DNA of 64,000 nt from an uncultured Francisella sp. (lineage in GTDB: Bacteria; Pseudomonadota; Gammaproteobacteria; Burkholderiales; Neisseriaceae), in NCBI GenBank assembly GCA_943913135.1, contig CALTVE010000001.1:310001-374000 (forward strand), read 5' to 3'. Every line of letters starts with the position of its first letter. Positions within the stretch are counted from its first letter, which is position 1. The position numbers and the translations under genes were made by a program. A model generated the notes under the pieces. It had not been told where the DNA came from, did no database searches, and saw nothing but the letters and a program-made list of their open reading frames with translations. Positions 50,966 to 61,400 of the stretch are shown piece after piece.

Positions 50966-51975
50966 AAGCGGCCTGCCACCTCTTTTACCGCCTGATAGGC
51001 TTTCATGATAATTTTTGGATCGTTTTTTTTCAGCCAAGTGCTATCAGATAACACTTGGCGCCAGGCTCTAGCCCCCACTTCGCCATGAAAAAATCCTAGA
51101 GCTGGACGCACTAAATCACGTATATGGGTGTCTCTTTCTTGATGGAGGATCCGGCACGCATATTGATAAAAAACATCGACCCACTCTTCTCTGCTGAGAG
51201 AGTCAGGCGAAGAGAAAAAAGTTTGATCCCAGCTAGCCAAAAACCAAGGGTCATGAAATGCCTTTCGTCCCACCATCACCCCATCGACCTTAGCAAGCGC
51301 TTCCTGCATGGTTTCTAAACTATTTAACCCCCCATTTAAGATGATCGTCAAATGGGGGAAATCCTTTTTTAAACGGTAAACAAAAGGGTAATTTAAGGGA
51401 GGAATTTCCCGATTGGCTTTGGGGGATAAACTTTGTAACCAAGCATTGCGTGCATGGACAACAAAAGTTCTACAGGCAGTTTTTTCGCTAACATCGCCGA
51501 CCAAGTCGCGCACAAAATCATAAGAAGTTTCCTTATCCACTCCAAGACGGTGTTTTAACGTGATGGGTGTCTCTGTCCTCTCTTGCATGGCGTTCAAACA
51601 GGCAATTAAACGCGTTTTATCGAGCATTAAAGCAGCGCCAAACGAAGCTTCTTGTACTTTAGAGCTCGGGCAACCAGCATTTAAGTTAATGGCAGCAAAA
51701 GCATAGGGCGACGCTACTTGTACCGCCCCTGCTAATTCTTCTGGAGAAGACCCCCCCAGCTGCAATACCAAAGGATGCTCCTTTAGATCGTGTGCTAAAT
51801 AGCGCTCAGCCAAACCGTGCAGTAAAGCTTGAGCATGTATCATTTCCGTATACAGCAAAACATGACGGCTGATCAGGCGCACCAAATAACGGTAATGTCT
51901 ATCAGTCCAATCTAACATGGGTGCAACCGATAAGGCGCCCGGCTGAAGCTTATAATTTTTTTGTATTTTATCCAA
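50962..51975 (-). CDS. dusA: tRNA-dihydrouridine(20/20a) synthase DusA
   Basis: DusA reduces uridines 20 and 20a in the D loop with FMN and NADPH. The 337-residue product has the DusA-specific start SVAPMLDWTDRHYRYL, LLYTEMIHAQALLHG, INLNAGCPSSKVQ with the catalytic Cys, VHARNAWLQSLSPK and NGGLNSLE. Translation starts at TTG (51975), because the next in-frame Met already lies in the conserved core. It begins 4 bases after metK and its end overlaps pcs by 4 bases on the other strand. Confidence 0.94.
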   Translation of the reverse strand: MDKIQKNYKLQPGALSVAPMLDWTDRHYRYLVRLISRHVLLYTEMIHAQALLHGLAERYLAHDLKEHPLVLQLGGSSPEELAGAVQVASPYAFAAINLNAGCPSSKVQEASFGAALMLDKTRLIACLNAMQERTETPITLKHRLGVDKETSYDFVRDLVGDVSEKTACRTFVVHARNAWLQSLSPKANREIPPLNYPFVYRLKKDFPHLTIILNGGLNSLETMQEALAKVDGVMVGRKAFHDPWFLASWDQTFFSSPDSLSREEWVDVFYQYACRILHQERDTHIRDLVRPALGFFHGEVGARAWRQVLSDSTWLKKNDPKIIMKAYQAVKEVAGRF

Positions 51976-51979
51976 TAAG

Positions 51980-53149
51980 TTATAACCCCAGCTTATCCTT
52001 AATTAATTCTACTTTATCCTTTTTTTCCCAAGAAAAATCCTGGTCTTCACGACCAAAATGACCATAATTGACCGTGTCAGCGTAGATCGGATGCTGTAAA
52101 TCCAGCATATCAATAATACCTTTAGGGGTTAGGGAGAAGTTATTCCTAACAAGGTCTAGTAATTGAGTTTCGCTTATTTCACTGGTGCCAAAAGTATCGA
52201 TAGATAAACTATTCGGTTCAGCATGCCCTATAGTATAAGAAACTTGGATTTGACATTGCTTAGCAATGCCAGAAGCAACGATGTTTTTAGCAATATAACG
52301 GCATGCATAGGAAGCAGAGCGATCCACCTTAGTAGGATCTTTGCCAGAAAAAGCTCCTCCTCCATGCGGAGCGGCTCCCCCATAGGTATCGACGATAATC
52401 TTACGCCCTGTCAAACCACAATCGCCTTTAGGCCCTCCGATAATAAACTGGCCAGTTGGGTTAATAAAATAGTGGGTTTCTCTTAGGTATTTTTCTGGAA
52501 TAGTCGGCTTGATAATTTCTTCTATAACTGCTTCTACCAAAGCCTCACGGCGAATATCAGGCCGATGCTGGGTGGATAAAACTATACTCTTAATTGATTT
52601 TGGTACGCCCGTATTGCCATCGTAAACAGCGGTAATTTGTGCTTTAGCATCAGGCAATAAATAGTTAGCCAACCCAGATTTACGCAATTGCGCCTGTCGC
52701 TTCATTAAGCAGTGAGCATAATAAATAGTAAAAGGCATTAAAACAGGGGTTTCATCGCAAGCAAATCCAAACATCAAACCTTGATCCCCTGCGCCTAATT
52801 TTTTGTTGTTAACCGTATCTTCATTCACGCCCTGAGCAATATCGCGAGATTGCTGATCAAAACTAACTAATACCGCACAATCGTCAGCGTTAAAACCTAG
52901 ATCTGGTTCAATGTAGCCGATCTGACGAATCGCTTCGCGCGCGGTTTCATCATAATTTATTTTAGCGGTGGTAGAAATTTCTCCTGCTAACACCACTAAC
53001 CCTGTGTTGACCAAAGTTTCTGCAGCAACTCGACCAAAGCGATCTTCTTTTAAAATCGCATCTAAAATGCTATCAGAAATTTTATCTGCTACTTTATCGG
53101 GATGCCCTTCAGAAACAGATTCAGATGTAAATAAATAATCGCTTGCCAT
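51980..53149 (-). CDS. metK: S-adenosylmethionine synthetase
   Basis: MetK makes S-adenosylmethionine from ATP and methionine. The 389-residue product starts at the ATG at 53149 (MASDYLFTSESVSEGHPDK); the open frame extends 114 bases upstream without homology. The signatures GAGDQGLMFG, GGAFSGKDPTKVDRS and the GPKGDCGLTGRK loop are all present. An AAGGG site lies upstream. dusA follows 4 bases later. The leader shows no SAM riboswitch. Confidence 0.97.
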   Translation of the reverse strand: MASDYLFTSESVSEGHPDKVADKISDSILDAILKEDRFGRVAAETLVNTGLVVLAGEISTTAKINYDETAREAIRQIGYIEPDLGFNADDCAVLVSFDQQSRDIAQGVNEDTVNNKKLGAGDQGLMFGFACDETPVLMPFTIYYAHCLMKRQAQLRKSGLANYLLPDAKAQITAVYDGNTGVPKSIKSIVLSTQHRPDIRREALVEAVIEEIIKPTIPEKYLRETHYFINPTGQFIIGGPKGDCGLTGRKIIVDTYGGAAPHGGGAFSGKDPTKVDRSASYACRYIAKNIVASGIAKQCQIQVSYTIGHAEPNSLSIDTFGTSEISETQLLDLVRNNFSLTPKGIIDMLDLQHPIYADTVNYGHFGREDQDFSWEKKDKVELIKDKLGL

Positions 53150-53307
53150 GACTAGACCCTTGTTTAAACACCCATGCGGCGCCTTATGGAACAAGGAGCA
53201 AATTATAACAAAAGCACCATTAATTAGCGTCTGTCTTTTGCTGAAAGTTGCACGCCTGCGCACTGATATGGGTGTACAATGCGCATGCTCATTACACTCG
53301 ATTGATC

Positions 53308-54186
53308 ATGATTCGCTTATTAAACTTATTTCTTTATTGCATCCATTTTCTACCTTATGGTCTAATTAGAATTTTAGCCTTCCCTGTGGGGTGGCTGGCT
53401 TATGCTTTGTTAAAAGAGCGACGTCAAGTAGGGAAAATCAATCTGGCTCTAGCTTTTCCCCAAAAAAGTGAGCAGGAAAGACAACTTCTTTTACGGGAAA
53501 ATTTTTATCATTTAGCATTAATGTTTTTAGAATACAGCCTGTGTTGGTTTGCGCAAGAGAAAAGAATTAAAAAAATTGTACAGATAGAAAACATCGAAAT
53601 TCTACAAGGTGTAATGAGAAGCGGGCAGCATGTCCTATTACTTTACCCCCATTTTTATGCCTTAGAATTGGGAGCACTGCGTTTAAATCTGGCGTATCCA
53701 ATAATTAGCCTATTTACCGGGCAAAAAGACCCAGCTTTAACCAAGGCACTTTATAAAGGCCGGACTCGTTTTAATAATTTACACCCCGTACATTTAATCC
53801 ATCGTAATCGGAAACTGATCTCTATTTTACAACTGCTTAAGAAAAATCCAGCCCCTTTTTTATACCTACCGGATCAAGATTTTGGTCGTCAAGACTCTAT
53901 CTTTATACCTTTTTTTTCTATCCCAACCGCCACGACTACGGGCGTTTCTAGGTTAAGCCGCCTCACTGAGCGCACTGTGGTCCCTGTGGCGGCGATACGC
54001 GACAAAAAAGGTATTGTTTTAAAGGTTTATCCCCCTTTAGAAAACTTCCCTACCGCCGATAGCACTCTAGATACCATACGGATCAATGAGTTAATTGAGC
54101 AATTAATAATTCTGCACCCTGCCCAATATTTCTGGTTGCATAAACGTTTTAAAACTAGGCCTGAAGGAGAAACTCCAGTATACTAA
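53308..54186 (+). CDS. Lipid A biosynthesis acyltransferase (LpxL/HtrB family)
   Basis: Members add secondary acyl chains to Kdo2-lipid A at the inner membrane. The 292-residue product (start at the ATG at 53308) has an N-terminal hydrophobic helix and the acyltransferase motif H-x4-E in PHFYALELGAL. Further marks are the conserved FLYLPDQDFGRQ region and IPFF, then the late QYFWLHKRFKTRP. LpxL, LpxM and LpxP cannot be separated by eye. The upstream in-frame ATG at 53248 has no homology. It is divergent to metK. Confidence 0.88.
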   Translation: MIRLLNLFLYCIHFLPYGLIRILAFPVGWLAYALLKERRQVGKINLALAFPQKSEQERQLLLRENFYHLALMFLEYSLCWFAQEKRIKKIVQIENIEILQGVMRSGQHVLLLYPHFYALELGALRLNLAYPIISLFTGQKDPALTKALYKGRTRFNNLHPVHLIHRNRKLISILQLLKKNPAPFLYLPDQDFGRQDSIFIPFFSIPTATTTGVSRLSRLTERTVVPVAAIRDKKGIVLKVYPPLENFPTADSTLDTIRINELIEQLIILHPAQYFWLHKRFKTRPEGETPVY

Positions 54187-54269
54187 AACTGCTCTTTAAC
54201 TTAAATTTAAATTTGGTGTCAAAGTCGATTGTAAAACCATGGCTTTGCTTGCATCTACCTTCATCAACT

Positions 54270-54989
54270 ATGAATAGACTAATTTTTTGTAATCTTGCTC
54301 ACTTGATATTAATTGGTACCTTGGCAGCCTGTGCCAACACGGGATCTCATGCACCGATCCACCCGGGGGACTCTCTTACCCACCCTGTACCTCCAGGCTA
54401 TCATCGGGTTCAACCAAAAGAAAATCTATATCGCATCAGTTTAAAATACCATACTACTGTTGCTTCGCTAGCAAAACTTAATCATCTTACAGACACGAAC
54501 CAAGTTCCAGTCGGTACTTTGTTACGTGTACCTAGCCAAAGTGGGCCTCATGCTACCATTAGCGGCTCTAGTAGGAGAAAACCAGCAAGCTCCTCTGCCG
54601 CTATTCATGCTGCCCTAAATAGCGCCCCTGCTTCTTTAGCTGGTCTACAGTTTATATGGCCCCTTAAAGGTCATCTTATCCAAGGCTTTAATGGTGCTTC
54701 CAATAAAGGAATCGATATTGTCACCAATCAAGGCACTCCGATTAAGGCAGCAGAAAAAGGTAAAGTGATTTACAGTGGCCCTGTTGCAGGATATGGCTAT
54801 ATTTTGATCCTCAGCCACAACAATAAAAATACGGTGTTAAGCGTCTATAGCCATGCTACCGCTCTTAAAGTAAAACTTGGAGATCAAGTACAAAAAGGGG
54901 ATATTTTAGCGCTATTAGAAGGTAACAGCTTCCATTTTGAACTTCGTCAAAATGGTAAAGCGATTAACCCTATTCCTTATTTATTATAG
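54270..54989 (+). CDS. nlpD: NlpD-type murein hydrolase activator lipoprotein
   Basis: NlpD activates AmiC-type amidases during septum splitting. The 239-residue product has a lipoprotein signal ending IGTLAAC, a LysM domain (YHRVQPKENLYRISLKY and following, about 45-95) and a C-terminal M23/LytM domain (about 125-239). The metal-site histidine of active M23 enzymes is replaced in NKGIDI, as in E. coli NlpD, so it is a regulator rather than an enzyme. HFELRQNG and NPIPYLL close the protein. It is not beside surE-pcm-rpoS as in E. coli. Start chosen at 54270 so that the signal peptide is first. Confidence 0.87.
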   Translation: MNRLIFCNLAHLILIGTLAACANTGSHAPIHPGDSLTHPVPPGYHRVQPKENLYRISLKYHTTVASLAKLNHLTDTNQVPVGTLLRVPSQSGPHATISGSSRRKPASSSAAIHAALNSAPASLAGLQFIWPLKGHLIQGFNGASNKGIDIVTNQGTPIKAAEKGKVIYSGPVAGYGYILILSHNNKNTVLSVYSHATALKVKLGDQVQKGDILALLEGNSFHFELRQNGKAINPIPYLL

Positions 54990-55022
54990 GATATTTAGAC
55001 CTTAGATTTATCCTTTAACCAC

Positions 55023-55051
55023 TTGATCTTTCCCTACAGTTTGCGTACAAT
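55023..55051 (+). promoter_or_regulatory. Sigma-70 promoter of rpsT
   Basis: TTGATC at 55023-55028 and TACAAT at 55046-55051 are exactly 17 bases apart; the leader to the rpsT start is about 24 bases and includes CGGAG. Confidence 0.82.
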
Positions 55052-55081
55052 GTGCCCCCACTTGATATTTTCGGAGTAACT

Positions 55082-55351
55082 ATGGCAAACAGTGCACAGG
55101 CGGTTAAGCGCGCCCGACAAATGCAGAAAAGAAGAGCACACAATGCGGCCTTCCGTACAGCGTTTCGCACCGCAGTAAAGAAAACCATTAAAGCAATTGA
55201 ATCTGGCGATAAAAAAGCAGCGAAACAAACTTTCAGAGAAACAACTAAAATTATCGATCGTATTGCTGATAAAGGTATTTTTCACAAAAATAAAGCAGCA
55301 CGGCATAAAAGTCGTTTATCTCGTCGCATCAAGCAAATGGACGCTGCTTAA
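55082..55351 (+). CDS. rpsT: 30S ribosomal protein S20
   Basis: S20 binds 16S rRNA early in 30S assembly. The 89-residue product begins MANSAQAVKRARQMQKRR and shows the basic helical pattern of the family, with ASKGIFHKNKAARHKSRL-like text near the end (KGIFHKNKAARHKSRL). The ATG at 55082 after CGGAGTAAC was chosen; an upstream in-frame start at 55052 falls inside the promoter. It is monocistronic with its own promoter and terminator. Confidence 0.97.
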   Translation: MANSAQAVKRARQMQKRRAHNAAFRTAFRTAVKKTIKAIESGDKKAAKQTFRETTKIIDRIADKGIFHKNKAARHKSRLSRRIKQMDAA

Positions 55352-55421
55352 CAAGCAAAAAACGATTTCTTGTTAAAGAAAAGTACTTCATAATTTATTT
55401 GAACACCCGTTATTGAGCATT

Positions 55422-55461
55422 AAAACACGCTGCCTAATCTAAAAAAGCAGTGTGTTTTTAA
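55422..55461 (+). terminator. Terminator between rpsT and aspS
   Basis: AAAACACGCTGC at 55422-55433 pairs with GCAGTGTGTTTT at 55447-55458 (one G-T pair) and is followed by Ts. The loop is 13 bases. Confidence 0.8.
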
Positions 55462-55510
55462 TATGTAGTCTTCCCTTCCCCGTTACGGGCCTTAAGAGAA
55501 AGTCAGGCGT

Positions 55511-57316
55511 ATGAGAACAAATTACTGTGGATTAATCAGTGAAAACTATCTAGATCAAGTGGTTACTGTAGTAGGTTGGGTGCTGCGCCGCCGAGATCAT
55601 GGGGGAGTAATTTTTATCGACTTGCGTGACCGAGAAGGCTGGGTACAGATAGTGGTCGACCCTGACACTGCAGGGGCCTTTGCGACCGCTGATAGCGTGC
55701 GTAATGAGTATGTGCTGTCGGTGACCGGGTTAGTACGAGCTCGCCCCCAGGGGACAGCCAATAGCGATATTATATCAGGTAAGATTGAAATTCTTGCCCA
55801 AAAAATAGAAATTCTAAATACTGCCAAGCCTCCCCCTTTTCCTATAGAAGAAGAAAACATTTCCGAAAATGTACGCCTGGCCAATCGAGTGATAGATTTA
55901 CGTCGTTTTTCTATGCAGAAGAACCTACGGCTGCGCCACAAAGTGACTCAAATTAGCCGACGCTATCTTGAAGAGCTGGGATTCATTGAAGTAGAAACTC
56001 CTATGTTGACCCGTTCAACCCCGGAAGGAGCACGGGATTATTTGGTGCCTTCCCGTTTAAATCCAAGCCATTTTTACGCCCTGCCCCAATCCCCTCAACT
56101 TTTTAAACAACTGCTGATGGTGGCAGGATTCGATCGTTATTTTCAGATTGTTAAATGTTTTCGTGATGAAGATCTAAGAGCTGACCGCCAACCTGAATTT
56201 ACTCAGATTGATTTGGAAACTTCTTTTATGACCAGTGCAGAGATCATGAATATCACCGAAAACCTGGTACGTAAAATTTTCAAGGAAACCAAGGGGGTAG
56301 ACCTGGGCCAGGTGCCGCGTTTAAACTATGCTACTACACAGTTTCTTTATGGTTCTGATAAGCCTGATTTGCGCGTTACTTTAAAACTGACTGAATTAAC
56401 CGAAGACATGAAAAACGAAAGTTTTAAAGTGTTCCACGATGCAGCCAATCAGAAAAATGGTCGCGTAGTAGCTTTGCGTATCCCTCAGGGAGGCCAATTA
56501 ACCCGTAAAGAAATTGACACTTATACCCAATTTATTGGTATTTATGGTGCGAAAGGTCTTGCCTATATCAAAGTTAATGATAAAAACCGTCCAACAAATA
56601 ATGAAAATAGCGGTCTGCAGTCGCCTATCGTTAAATTCCTAAGCAATGAAGCTCTAGAGAAAATCATTCATAAGACTGAAGCAGAAGATGGCGACCTTAT
56701 CTTCTTTGGTGCCGGATCAACCAAAGTGGTTAATGAATCTATGGGTCAATTACGGGTGAAAATCGGCCATGAACACGGTTTAAAACAGGGTTACTTTAAC
56801 CCAGGGTGGCGTCTTCTGTGGGTCACTGATTTCCCCATGTTTGAATACAATGAGGAAGAAAAACGCTATGTAGCAATGCATCATCCTTTCACTGCCCCGC
56901 AAGATGGACATGAAGATTTACTTGCTGCTGAACCAGAAAAAGCCTTGGCGAAGGCTTATGACATCGTGTTGAATGGTTGGGAATTAGGGGGGGGCTCCAT
57001 CCGTATTCATCAACCAGAAATTCAACAAAAAGTTTTTTCCGCTCTTGGAATTAATAAAGAAGAACAAGAAAATAAATTTGGTTTCCTCCTTAAAAATCTA
57101 CACTATGGGGCGCCGCCACATGGAGGCCTTGCCATTGGTCTAGATCGCTTCGTCGCTCTTCTTGCAGGCAGCGATTCTATTCGCGATGTGATCGCCTTTC
57201 CTAAAACCCAAACTGGACAGTGCTTATTAACTCAGGCACCCAGTAAGGTCTTTGACCAACAGCTCAAAGACCTTGGTTTGAGCTTACGCAAAAAGGGATC
57301 CCCCCAAAAACAGTGA
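55511..57316 (+). CDS. aspS: Aspartate-tRNA ligase
   Basis: AspRS charges tRNA-Asp; homologues lacking AsnRS partners may also charge tRNA-Asn. The 601-residue bacterial-type enzyme has an N-terminal OB fold (GWVLRRRDHGGVIFIDLRDREG), class II motifs (RFLEVETPML-like IEVETPMLTRSTPEGARD, FRDEDLRADRQPEFTQID) and GLAIGLDRFVALL near the end, with the GAD insertion between. Length matches the family. orn follows 42 bases later and may share its transcript. Confidence 0.97.
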   Translation: MRTNYCGLISENYLDQVVTVVGWVLRRRDHGGVIFIDLRDREGWVQIVVDPDTAGAFATADSVRNEYVLSVTGLVRARPQGTANSDIISGKIEILAQKIEILNTAKPPPFPIEEENISENVRLANRVIDLRRFSMQKNLRLRHKVTQISRRYLEELGFIEVETPMLTRSTPEGARDYLVPSRLNPSHFYALPQSPQLFKQLLMVAGFDRYFQIVKCFRDEDLRADRQPEFTQIDLETSFMTSAEIMNITENLVRKIFKETKGVDLGQVPRLNYATTQFLYGSDKPDLRVTLKLTELTEDMKNESFKVFHDAANQKNGRVVALRIPQGGQLTRKEIDTYTQFIGIYGAKGLAYIKVNDKNRPTNNENSGLQSPIVKFLSNEALEKIIHKTEAEDGDLIFFGAGSTKVVNESMGQLRVKIGHEHGLKQGYFNPGWRLLWVTDFPMFEYNEEEKRYVAMHHPFTAPQDGHEDLLAAEPEKALAKAYDIVLNGWELGGGSIRIHQPEIQQKVFSALGINKEEQENKFGFLLKNLHYGAPPHGGLAIGLDRFVALLAGSDSIRDVIAFPKTQTGQCLLTQAPSKVFDQQLKDLGLSLRKKGSPQKQ

Positions 57317-57358
57317 ACAAAAGAAAACACTGAAAATTGCTATTTTAAGAAAGCTTTT

Positions 57359-57901
57359 ATGAATACTGCAACCAATATGGTATGGATGGACTTAGAAATG
57401 ACCGGTCTTGATCCCCATAAAGAGCGTATTATCGAAGTTGCTTTGATAGTGACAGATAAAAACTTAAACCAATTAGATGAACCTATACAATATGTTATCC
57501 ATCAAGACGATGCCCTTTTGCAAGCAATGGATGAATGGAATACTGCTACCCACACCCGTACCGGTTTGATCGATCGAGTGAAAGCGTCCCATTTAAGAGA
57601 GCAAGAGGTAGAAGACGCGCTATTGAAATACGTGTCTGCATGGATTCCTCCTCATAAATCCCCTCTGTGTGGCAACACTATCCATCAAGACCGGCGCTTT
57701 TTGCGTAGATATATGCCCCGTCTAGATAGCTATTTTCATTACCGTAATATTGATGTTTCTTCCGTGAAGGAACTGGCTTTGCGTTGGAAGCCTTCTATTT
57801 TACAAGATTGGAGTAAAAAGGGCGCCCACAAGGCAGTGGATGACGTCTTAGAAAGTATTGAAGAAATGCGTTACTATCGCCAACATTTTTTCAAGCCCTA
57901 A
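57359..57901 (+). CDS. orn: Oligoribonuclease
   Basis: Orn degrades the short RNAs (2-5 nt, including pGpG) left by other nucleases. The 180-residue product has the DEDDh exonuclease motifs: WMDLEMTGLDP, then GNTIHQDRRFLRRYMP, and a final KKGAHKAVDDVLESI in which the His-x4-Asp completes the site. The order after aspS is not the classical psd-orn one, but the protein itself is typical. It ends 3 bases before the converging hslR stop. Confidence 0.96.
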   Translation: MNTATNMVWMDLEMTGLDPHKERIIEVALIVTDKNLNQLDEPIQYVIHQDDALLQAMDEWNTATHTRTGLIDRVKASHLREQEVEDALLKYVSAWIPPHKSPLCGNTIHQDRRFLRRYMPRLDSYFHYRNIDVSSVKELALRWKPSILQDWSKKGAHKAVDDVLESIEEMRYYRQHFFKP

Positions 57902-57904
57902 CAT

Positions 57905-58321
57905 TTAATACTCTGAACAACGCTTTAATTTATCCAATTTGCGCCGATCGCGTTTGGTAGGTCTTCCTTGTCGGTATTCTGCTCCATATGGATATGCCGC
58001 TTTAATTTGTACTTTTAGCTCTTCTCGTTTTTGTGAAATATGCTCATCTTCACGATAAAGTTTTTGTGCTTCTGCTGCGTTTTTCCTCTCCATTTTTAAT
58101 GCAACAATCGATAAACGGTAAGGCAGACCTTCTTTGGTTAACTCTATGATATCGCCTATAGAAACTGTTTTACTACTTTTGGAACGAACGCCATTGACTT
58201 TGACTCGCCCTAATTCGATAGCTTTTTGTGCCAAACATCGAGTTTTAAAAAAACGTGCTGCCCACAACCATTTATCTAAACGCATTTCTATTAAATTTTC
58301 CACTTTTATTCCTTCATTCAT
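57905..58321 (-). CDS. hslR: Heat-shock protein Hsp15 (S4-domain RNA-binding)
   Basis: Hsp15 binds the free 50S subunit still carrying a nascent chain and helps recycle it after heat stress. The 138-residue product contains an S4 domain at residues 12-70: MRLDKWLWAARFFKTR, then KVNGVRSKSSKTV, followed by a basic C-terminal helix (RPTKRDRRKLDKLKR). The ATG at 58321, preceded by GGGAA, is chosen over an earlier in-frame ATG at 58420 because only this gives the E. coli-like N-terminus. Confidence 0.92.
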   Translation of the reverse strand: MNEGIKVENLIEMRLDKWLWAARFFKTRCLAQKAIELGRVKVNGVRSKSSKTVSIGDIIELTKEGLPYRLSIVALKMERKNAAEAQKLYREDEHISQKREELKVQIKAAYPYGAEYRQGRPTKRDRRKLDKLKRCSEY

Positions 58322-58495
58322 AATGCTATTTCCCAATATTATCGAGAAATAGATCGTTAAAAAAGCCTTTCTCCCTTTGACAGAATTATAGATTCCGCTA
58401 AAATTAATCGCGTCTTGCATCCCTAGTATGCCTTGTGTCCCTAGCTTTATTTAATAATAAAAATTCCAAATTAGGAACTTAAAACACACCACTCT

Positions 58496-61400
58496 ATGAG
58501 TAATCGCCCGAAGCAGATACGGGAAATTCCCTATAATCATACTTCTTTTTCCGATCGAGAAATCGTTTTACGCTTGCTCGGCAACGAGGCCTGGCAGCAA
58601 ATTGAACAGCTGCGCGATGAGCACCGCATTGGCCGCAGTGTGCGTAAACTGTTTGAAATTTTGGGCGATCTTTGGGCAGTGCAGCGTAATCCTTATTTAA
58701 TCGATGATTTAATTCTCCATCCTAAACGCAAAGGGCATCTTCTAGAGGCCATGGAACATCGACTAAATGAAATTGAAAAGCGCACGTATAACGAAGACGC
58801 TGTATTAAAGCTAGTGAAGCAGGTAAAGATCGCGATACAAGGTTTTGATCATTCTTTTATCACTACAGTAGAAAAACGTAGAGAAGTACGTCGTGCATTA
58901 AGTCATCATACCCAAGCACACAATATTTTTTTTGATGGCCTCACTCGGGTAGCACACGTGACTGATGCTACAGATTGGCGGGTCCAATATCCTTTTGTTG
59001 TCATTTGCCCGGATAAAGAAAGTGAAATTGCCCCTATCGTGCGCAATCTGATCGCCTTAGGCCTATCGATCATCCCGCGCGGCGGCGGTACTGGCTATAC
59101 CGGGGGCGCTGTGCCTTTGGACGCAATGAGCGCAGTGATTAATACAGAAAAATTAGACCTCCCTCCTAAAATATCTTTCAGCGCTCTTGCAGGCTTAGAA
59201 GGGGAATATCCCGTAGTGCACTGCGGGGCCGGAGTCGTTACCCGTCGAGTAGAAGAAGCGGCCAGCGCTGCTGGCTTCGTTTTTGCCGTAGATCCCACTT
59301 CGGCTGATGCCTCATGCATAGGCGGCAATATTGCTATGAATGCTGGGGGGAAAAAAGCAGTGCTTTGGGGGACTACGTTGGATAATCTTGCTTCCTGGAA
59401 GATGGTTAATCCAGATGGCCGATGGCTGTTTATCGAAAGAGTAGGACATAATTTTAGCAAGATTCATGATCAAGAGCTGGCCACTTTTGTTATCCATTAT
59501 TTAAAAGATGATGGCAAAACTGTTATCAAAAGCGAAACATTAAAAGTTCCGGGGCAAAGATTTCGTAAGGTTGGCCTTGGCAAAGATGTTACAGATAAAT
59601 TTTTAGCTGGCCTCCCTGGAGTGCAGAAAGAAGGTACCGATGGCATTATCACCAGCGCTACTTTTGTGCTGCATCAGCATCCTAAATATACGCATACTGT
59701 ATGTTTGGAATTCTATGGTACAGTAGCTAACGCAACCCCAGCGATTGTTGAAATTCGCGATTTTATTTTAAGTCATCCTAGTGTTTCTCTCGCGGGTTTA
59801 GAACACCTGGATTGGCGTTACGTACGCGCTGTCGACTATGTGCCCAAAGCAAGCAGTCGTGGTCGTCCTAAAATGATCCTGCTTGCTGATCTGGTATCCG
59901 ACGACGAACCGGCTTTAAATCAAGCAGCCCAAGCAGTGGTTGCATTGGGTGAAAGTCGACAAGGGGCAGGCTTTATTGCTAAAAGTGCCGCTGCTCGTAA
60001 ACTTTTTTGGCTGGATCGCAGCCGTACCGCCGCAATTGCCAAACACACCAACGCATTTAAAATTAACGAAGATGTCGTCATTCCTTTAGGAGCGCTCGGT
60101 GCTTATTCTGATGAAATCGAGCGGATTAATATTGAACTTTCTTTTAAAAATAAGATCACTTTTAGTGAAGCTGCTAAAACTTATCTGCAAAAAGAATTAA
60201 AACGCTTTGCTCAAACTAAAAAAGAAAAAAGTGAAGAAACCTTAGATGAAATTATTGTCAAAGGCATAGAACTGTGCGACAAGGTAGCCGCAAGCTGGCT
60301 GTGGATGTTACACCACCTAGATGAATCTTTAATCCATCTGGAAAAGCAATTCAGTCCATCTTATCTTGCCCTGGAAAACTTAAACAACACGGATAAAGAA
60401 AAAAGTCTATTTGTCTTACTACGCGATTTTAAGATCCGCGTTTCTATTAAAGATCAGCTCTTAACTCCTTTAAAAGCGCTCTTTGCCACAGAGAAAGACA
60501 ATTTAATCCGACAGCACTTAGAAGATATTCACAAAAAGGTTATCCATCAACGTCTTTTTGTCGCCTTACACATGCATGCAGGCGATGGGAATGTACACAC
60601 CAACATCCCTGTCAATTCAGAAGATTACAACATGCTGACTGAAGCTCAGCATTTGGTTGATCGAATTATGGCAGTGGCACGGCGCTTAGAGGGAGTCATT
60701 TCGGGAGAGCATGGTATTGGGATCACCAAGATCGATTACTTGAGCAATGAAGAAATGGCTCCCTATTGGGCCTATAAAGAAAAGGTCGATCCTAAAGGAC
60801 ATTTTAATCGCTATAAACTCACTCGGGGAGCTAATTTAACTTTAGCTTATACCCCCTCTTTTGAACGGCTTACTGAAGAAACACTCATTTTAGAATCTTC
60901 TAACATCGGTCAGATTTCCCAGATGGTAAAAGACTGTTTACGCTGTGGTAAATGTAAGCCCGTGTGCAGCACCCATGTGCCGCGTGCCAATTTACTTTAT
61001 AGCCCACGCAACAAAGTGTTAGGGTTAGGCCTGCTGACCGAAGCATTTCTTTATGAAGAGCAGACACGGCGCGGTGTATCCTTTGCCCACTTCTCGCAAT
61101 TAGAGCAGTTAGCCGATCATTGTACGCTCTGCCATCGCTGTTTAAAGCCTTGCCCCGTTAACATTAATTTTGGTGAAGTATCAATGGCGATTAAGCGCTT
61201 TTTACATGAAACTGGTCATAAAAAAACTTCTTTGCCAGTTAGAATCGGCATGGCTACCTTAGAGGTAGAAGAACCGATTAAAGTAGATTGGTTGCGCCAA
61301 GGAGTAAGCAAAATCGGGTTTAAAGCACAAAATATCGCCTATAAAGCGGCAAAAGCATTCATGGGCCCAGCTTTAAAAACTCAGAAAAAAAACCCTGCCC

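Noticed and set aside
53150..53307. Possible SAM riboswitch before metK
   Set aside because: No conserved SAM-riboswitch core or terminator alternative was seen; only promoter-like TACAAT for the divergent gene.
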